Source: Epiperipatus broadwayi
Taxonomy: Eukaryota; Onychophora; Udeonychophora; Euonychophora; Peripatidae
Length of the DNA stretch: 64,000 nucleotides
Direction: 5' to 3'
Assembly: GCA_028023455.1 (NCBI GenBank)
Contig: JAQFVV010006275.1
Span: 1,621,279-1,685,278 of the forward strand
Position numbers and translations under genes: made by a program
Notes under the pieces: generated by a model
Told to the model about the DNA's origin: nothing
The model's input: the letters and a program-made list of their open reading frames with translations, nothing else
Databases searched by the model: none
In this document: positions 58,126 to 64,000 of the stretch, one piece after another
How positions within the stretch are numbered: position 1 is the first letter of the stretch
How the letters are laid out: each line of letters begins with the position of its first letter

Positions 58126-60544
58126 TTAATTCATATTTATATGAGATCTGCATGATATAAACATCTACAGATTATAAAAAAAAAAAAAACTAAATAGTTC
58201 TACTTAAGATTTCTGTACAAAACAGTGAATACAGTGAACTAATGTTATTAATAATTACAAAATAGCAAAGAAAAGTTTAAAGCAATAACAGAGCCATGCT
58301 CCAAATGCCTCAAAAGTTTTGATAACGTTGCTGATTTACCTTGAACATGTTAAAGAGTTTTGTTGTGGAAATATTTCTTTTTAACATAATACTATTTAAG
58401 AATTCTCTGTATTCATTCTCATATATTTATAATGAACAGATCATTTAATAACAGAATAGTTTGTTGATGAGCAAAAAGTTTCTGGCGAATTTCAAGGTAA
58501 ACAAAATTAACAACAACAAAAAAAATCTTTAATCATGTGAGAACTAAACCTATTTTTTTCTATAATGATTATACAAACTATGATATATTAACAATGGGAA
58601 TTTAGCTATTAATGAAGTTTCCAAAACTGGAAAGAATAAGAGTGTAATTAGCCATCAAAGGAAGAAAAGAATGAGGCCTAACCCATCCCAATAGAGGCTG
58701 ACAAACATCATTATTTTTAAAAACCAGTCATAAATGAATATGACCATTTAACTTTAGAACAATGATAGAAATATAAAGAATCAAAAGTTAAAGACAGGTT
58801 TGCAAATGACTAATACAAATCAATTCATGTAAGACAAATATGTCCTTAGAGTCTATTTGTCCGATATCTCAAGATGCTGCTATTTAACTTGTTCTGCAGG
58901 CAGCAAGCTTTATTTTTTGAAAGATTAGCTTGCCTAATTGTCTCTCCAGCCTTATTTTCTCAATAAAATCCATCAATATTAGAGTATCATTGAAAACATT
59001 CTTATAATGTAAAATGAAAAACCAAGCTCAATTTTACTATAAATAGCAAGTCTGTTGCTATACAATCACATCACATGACTAATCCAACAAACATAGCAAA
59101 TGAATTTGGACAGAAATGTATTTAATGACTAATCTGCAAGTATAATGGCACATATAAAGGTAAATTATAAAGAATAAAAATTAAAAAAACGTATTTTTTT
59201 TATATTTAAAATGTTTCATTACACCTTGAAACCAACACAACTGATATGCAAGATATTCTTAGGATATGATTTTCTCTTGGAGAAATAATAACCCTGTACA
59301 GTGGATGCATTTTTTGATTGAATAAGAATGCTCATAGAAAATCAAACATTTGTGTTTTAGATAATTCTGAACATTCAACGCAAACAATTTAATTAGGAAA
59401 GAAGAAAATAATTTTGATACAAAATTGAATATGAAAAATATAGAGAAATGTAACTTTTCTCACATAAATTTGTGCTAAATTATTTTGACACTTTTTTTTT
59501 TGACACAGATTTAGATAATAAAAATAATAAAATAGTTTTTTGCACAGGAGTTCATAAAAAAATAGATAATCAGAAGTGATAGAGATAGTTTGTGGTGCAT
59601 GGGACTTGAACCCCAGATTCGGTCATTCTAAAAATGCAACAATCAATGCAGAACAGGATCGAAAATAATAATCTGAGATCATTTAAAATGTTTTTAATAT
59701 TGGTATTTATATAGAAAGAGAAAAATGATATCAAACAAAATTTACTGTTATATAGCAATTCAATAAGAACATTTTTTCCATAGGATTATTTTTATAATTC
59801 CATACAGGCTAATGGTTAATTCAAATATTTTAAGCTGATGAAAAGTTATGGTATCTTTTAAATCATTTACATTATGATTCTGATGACATGTATCATATGG
59901 TGAATTGAAACCAAGTAGAACCTGTGTACTTAAGAACAGTGGTAATGACGGATCCCAAAACTAAAGATTTTTAGATTAGCAATCAACTGTTGCTTAAAGG
60001 TGCTCAAATGTTACATGATTTTCTGAGCTGTAAACCATGGGATTATCTTATGAATGTAACTTATAATGAGAGGAAAAAAAACTTAAATGACTTTTAATCA
60101 TTTTTTTTTCACTTTTAAAATGCCTGATCTTTTTCTAAAAGATAATTTGTGTGATCCAACTAAAATTTTATAAATATTTTCATACTATGTAAACAATCGT
60201 CTATACATTTTGCAATTTTCACTAGACCAAAATACTATTTATTATTTAATTTAAAAAAAAAAAACCCTCCACACACAAGAAAAATATAAATGATGTAAAA
60301 TAAGTTTTATTATGACATTATGTATGTGTTTTGTTAGAGGGGATGGATAGAAACATACTGGATGGCGATAAATTCAGTTTAAATAATTTCCTTCACTTTT
60401 AATTCCGATGATGTTATCAATGTAGGGATCATTTCCATGAAGACATACTCTAATGATATTTGATCTTTCTCCTATTCCTGCAATTGTTTCTGCTCTAATA
60501 GTGAAATACTACTACTTGATGTCGAGAAATCTCTCTGTATCATT
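58126..60544. other. AT-rich spacer, one B-box-like word
   Basis: At 59600-59622 the minus strand reads CTGGGGTTCAAGTCCCATG, matching a tRNA T-arm/B box. No anticodon arm or A box pairs with it, so at most it is a tRNA-derived scrap. The rest shows no gene, LTR or paired repeat. Confidence 0.35.
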
Positions 60545-62718
60545 TCATCAAAGTGCTGCCCTCTTTTGGCTTCATATGTCTATCATATAGGAACTTTCAC
60601 TTTAAAATTGTATATTTATATTAAGTTGTAAAATATTTTTAAAATAATAACTAAAAACATGTGGTTATAATTATTTAATTTGGATTCTAAAATGAATGTT
60701 TTCAAACCATATTTATATTATTTGAAAGTGTTAAACCTTTACAAAAAATATACTTATAAAATATAAATTTTTTCTACAGTACAAGGCTTTTTCATACTTG
60801 CAGGACCAACTGACGAGTGCTGGTTTAGCACAAAATATCTATATTGGTGATTATTTATCTTTTCGACATGTGATCAAGTGTATCAGCGGTATAAGATAGC
60901 ATGGATGGTTGAGGGTCATGTGAAAAATATAATTATAATTTTTTTTATCAACATTATATGTTCTTTAAATAATTGAACAAGTTGTCTCTTTCGTTTCTTA
61001 GAGTATTTGCTTTATTAGTACAAGTTGATTTTTTTCTCCCAAACCAAGTGGTTGTCAATGAAAACAATGAAAAATATTAATTCTATATTAAAAGTCGTCT
61101 AACCCTTCATAAGTGATTCAAAAACATTTTCAAAAGCAAGAGAAAAAATATATATAGAAAATACGATCGACCATCTTTGAAAATGAAGAATTCATAGTCT
61201 GGGGGAAATGAAAGATTTTAAATAATATCTTGATCAGCAATAGATAGATATGCCAAATTTATAAAGAAACTAATGATATCTGATATTATTAAATGGAATT
61301 ACAGTTATATAGAACACACTATAGTGGTGTATCAGTATGATGAACCCGGTCCCAAGAGATAGTGTTAATAAATAAAGTATATAATATTATAAATAAAAAG
61401 CATCTGTTTTTATCAGCTTAATATCTGATATGCTCCTAATTGGAACTAGGACATTAAACTGATTTTTGGAATAGAGAGTTTAAGGCTTCATTTACCTCTT
61501 CCACGAGTTGGCTGGTATTGCAGTAGCTCCAGGTAAATAAAAAATAATTATTCATTGTTTACAAACTGTAGGTAAATAGCCAAGACTAATCTGTTTTTCA
61601 TCAGTGAATAAATCAATAAAATTAAACAACTGTGATATATATATATATATAGGGTTTATAGAAGTAAAGAAATTAAAAGGTTTAGATTAGATTTCAGAGA
61701 TATGTTTCCTGTCTAGTTCACTTTTATCAGGATCACATTGAATTTTTCATATATGTATTTGGAATGTGACCAAACAATGCTGACAATTATATGTGTAATA
61801 AAAAAATAAATACTTTATTTATACTGAATACACTAAGATATCTTTTCTTTCATTTAAAAATATTTTATCATTATGATCTCTTTTTTTATGGATAATTTAT
61901 TATATGGGAGAACTGAACTAAACCTTACCTGGACTCCACCTGGAAAGAATGCTTCCAGACATACTATTCCCTTTTTTCCTCCAAGAATCTCCATTTATGT
62001 GGTACATATTGAATTTTTTTTATATGCATTTGGAATGTTATCAAAGAATTTTCTCAATCATATATATAATAAAAAAGTAAATAATTTATTTATAATGAAT
62101 AAACTCAGTTAACTTATAAGTTATATATTTTATTACAAATGGTTTTGATCTCTTTATTTCCAATCCACATACATGTTATAAATGCATAAAATAAAATAAA
62201 AAATTTTCAAATAATTGTTAATGAAATTATAAAGATACAATTATATATTACTATTACCATTATAATACAAACAACTAAATGTACAAATGATAAATAAAAT
62301 AATTTAAAAAAAACAATAATTAGTTAAGGCTTTATGTTTTCAGATCAAAGAAAATTTTACTGTGGTATTGCTCGTAATGGGAATAATGTGAACAATAATC
62401 GTCATAGACCTTTGATAGTTTACTGTCAAAAATCTATGACTAAAAATAAGTACAGTTCTTCTACGTGTCATTTCATTTTTCTTTGTCTGAACATATATGA
62501 TTAAAACAGTTGATGATGAGTGCATGTCATTCATGGGCAGACACAGGCAATATATTATAGCACCATTCATTTATTCTGGAAGGCAGAAAGTTCTGTCTAG
62601 GAAAACTACATAGTTCAGGCTGCTCACTAGTGCATTTAAATGAATTCTAGTCAATCATGTTGAAAGCTTCCTTCATATAAAATCTCAATGTTTGTAGTGA
62701 CATACTTCATTATATCAA
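60545..62718 (+). repeat. segmental duplication, copy 2
   Basis: Direct-orientation counterpart of 43605-47045, without the LINE C endonuclease fragment but with a hammerhead element at 60800-60935. Matching blocks run from CTGCCCTCTTTTGGCTT (60555) through GGCTGGTATTGCAG (61511) to AACTACATAGTTCAGGCTGC (62604). Confidence 0.7.
60800..60935 (+). mobile_element. hammerhead-bearing element inserted in duplication copy 2
   Basis: GGACCAA precedes CTGACGA (60810-60816, an allowed core because position 7 is free), then a perfect stem II GTGCT/AGCAC with loop GGTTT. AAAA follows instead of GAAA (G12 to A), which should abolish cleavage. TTGG closes stem I, and GACATGTGATCAAG continues into the tRNA-like part, ending near GGGTCATGTG. 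The B box is missing. Copy 1 of the duplication lacks the element. Confidence 0.6.
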
Positions 62719-62925
62719 TGTATATTCACTAACACCTCTCTATCCTTCAAACATATAAGATGAGAACCTATTGCACTTAAGAAAAACAGTAACTATACAT
62801 AAATCTTGCTATGAATGAGCTATTTCTCAATATGGATATTCCCTCCCACTGCATATTCTTTTCTGTATCTCAGCATTGGACTTCTATATCTCTTTATCTG
62901 ATTTTTCTACTTTTATCACTTCACA

Positions 62926-63240
62926 TAAATAGAGCAATAAATTTATGTTCTGAAGAAAAATTATTTAAAAAAGAACTTAATAATATATTTTTATCAACTT
63001 CTTATTTTACTTTTAATACTCATAAATCTAATTTCTTTCCTTCCTTTTTATTATTTGTCTATACTTATTTTTTTTACTAATAAGGAAAAAGGTAAAAAAT
63101 AAAATAGAAATAGTAAAGAAATAATGAAAAAATAATAATTAGAAAAAAAAAGGAAAACAAAGGTATAGGGTTAAAAATAAAATATTATGAATAATAATGT
63201 AAAATATGTATTTTTAAATGTATATAGAATAATAGTTATA
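62926..63240. other. AT-rich spacer, nothing recognised
   Basis: Purine-rich A/G tracts (63080-63180) and low-complexity frames only. Confidence 0.3.
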
Positions 63241-63259
63241 TGATTATATGTTCAAATGT

Positions 63260-63305
63260 TGTAGCTCTGATGAAGACTGCAGGACAGTTGAAACTGGTAG
63301 AAAAT
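63260..63305 (+). other. CTGATGA-GACTG-CAGTT-GAAAC motif (M3-like)
   Basis: CTGATGA (63267-63273), an extra A, GACTG/CAGTT hairpin with loop CAGGA (63275-63289), then GAAAC. The same arrangement occurs in the loop of M3 (20204-20233). It resembles a hammerhead core with one extra base, but flanking bases do not form stem I. Similar CTGATGAAG...CGAAAC hairpins are known from retroelement ends. Confidence 0.4.
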
Positions 63306-63404
63306 TAAAGGAATTATTAAAAAAAAATTGCATTAGAATGTATATGTGGAGATTTATAAAAAGTAATATATATATGAAAGAATGCAAAAAAAGTAAAGGA
63401 GAAA

Positions 63405-64000
63405 ATATAAGAATAATACTTCATTACCATACATGTGGTCTATTTCAGGGTCTTTTACAATTAATTAGGATCCCATTTAAAACTTCAGTGGTCTTTATAT
63501 TGTTATCTCTTCTAATAGTATCTCCAATCCAGCTCCATTTTGATATTTTAATTCTTTCAATTTGTTTTTTTACCCATGTATGTCACTTTCTCTTTGTTAC
63601 TCCCAATATATATCTGTCTATACTTTGAAGTTTCTGCATTGCTTTTCTATTAGATGTCCAAAACTAAGATCAACATGCAAGAATTGGTACATCTTGTATT
63701 AAAAAGTTATTTCTAACTAAACATTTTATCCAATTTTAATTCTGTGATTAATTCATCTAATATCTTCCCATCTGTATTAAGAATTTGAGCAGAATATTTG
63801 TATAGTTATTAACTTCTAATTCATGATTATCAATCTTTATTTTTTTCTTCTGTGAAGACCATTGAACATTATTTTAATCTTTTTAGCATTTATTTTTAGT
63901 CTTACTTTTTTGTTTTTATCTAATACCTTTTCTAAGCATTATTTACAAAAACAATCATCTGCAAAGTCTATATAACTTAAATAATCTTTATTTATTTTTA
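63405..64000 (-). pseudogene. LINE A 3' fragment running off the window
   Basis: From CATACATGTGGTCTATTTCA onward it follows the antisense of the LINE A tail (26390-26470). It then follows the RT connection and thumb up to the antisense of the ADD region near 63960. Base changes and small indels are frequent. The 5' part lies beyond 64000. Confidence 0.65.

Noticed and set aside
59590-59640. tRNA-like T-arm on the minus strand (GGGGTTCAAGTCCCATG)
   Set aside because: Only the B box and part of the T stem fit. No anticodon stem, D arm or A box can be paired, so not called as a tRNA.
1-64000. CRISPR arrays, prokaryotic operons, rRNA genes
   Set aside because: Looked for regular spacer arrays, gene packing and conserved rRNA blocks on both strands. 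None seen, and the repeat content is eukaryotic.

Overview
This 64 kb window looks like intergenic DNA from an AT-rich animal nuclear genome. Everything recognisable is repetitive. There are several families of non-LTR retrotransposons (LINEs), a Ty3/gypsy-type LTR element, a hAT DNA transposon, foldback/MITE-like elements, a tRNA-like sequence and microsatellites. I found no intact host gene, no operon-like packing and no ribosome-binding-site pattern. Every coding trace belongs to a transposable element and is broken by stops or frameshifts. The species cannot be fixed from the sequence. The mix of RTE-like LINEs, ZBED5-like hAT and hammerhead-bearing repeats fits an invertebrate metazoan.

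Layout. 0-8 kb: AT-rich DNA with small palindromic elements, a solo LTR fragment and a GC-richer patch (5.2-5.8 kb). 8.2-9.8 kb: an inverted pair of tandem repeats whose ~460-bp units each carry a hammerhead-ribozyme-like motif and a tRNA-like part. 11.5-12.3 kb: a LINE tail and a hAT end. 14.0-21.5 kb: decayed LINE A (minus strand) carrying a nested stack. In the LINE sits a palindromic element with an 11-bp target duplication, and in that sits a 4.1-kb hAT transposon with an 8-bp duplication and a dead transposase. 22.2-23.7 kb: the best hammerhead copy inside a palindrome, then direct repeats. 25.5 kb: a tRNA-Glu-like sequence. 26.2-29.1 kb: the most complete LINE A copy. 29.5-31.4 kb: LINE tails and foldback elements. 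33.6-39 kb: foldback elements, more hammerhead repeats and minisatellites. 39.1-41.9 kb: an internally deleted gypsy element with both LTRs. 43.6-47.0 and 60.5-62.7 kb: two copies of one segmental duplication, each with private insertions. 47-57 kb: a cluster of LINE B and LINE C fragments on both strands, plus a long-arm foldback at 50.2-50.7 kb. 63.4-64 kb: another LINE A fragment running off the end.

The most interesting content is the dispersed hammerhead family, with seven loci: 8.2-9.8, 14.5, 22.3, 34.7, 38.7 and 60.8 kb, the first holding four motifs. Members share a CUGAUGA-type core, a 4-5 bp stem II, a GAAA box, a tiny stem III, a stem I closed by CCAA/UUGG, and (where present) a pol-III B-box-like tRNA part. 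This resembles retrozymes and the Sm-alpha type of hammerhead-bearing SINE. Two copies, at 22358-22414 (+) and 34732-34790 (-), keep the core sequence needed for cleavage.

Coordinates of repeat edges are by eye and may be off by tens of bases unless a target-site duplication is quoted.
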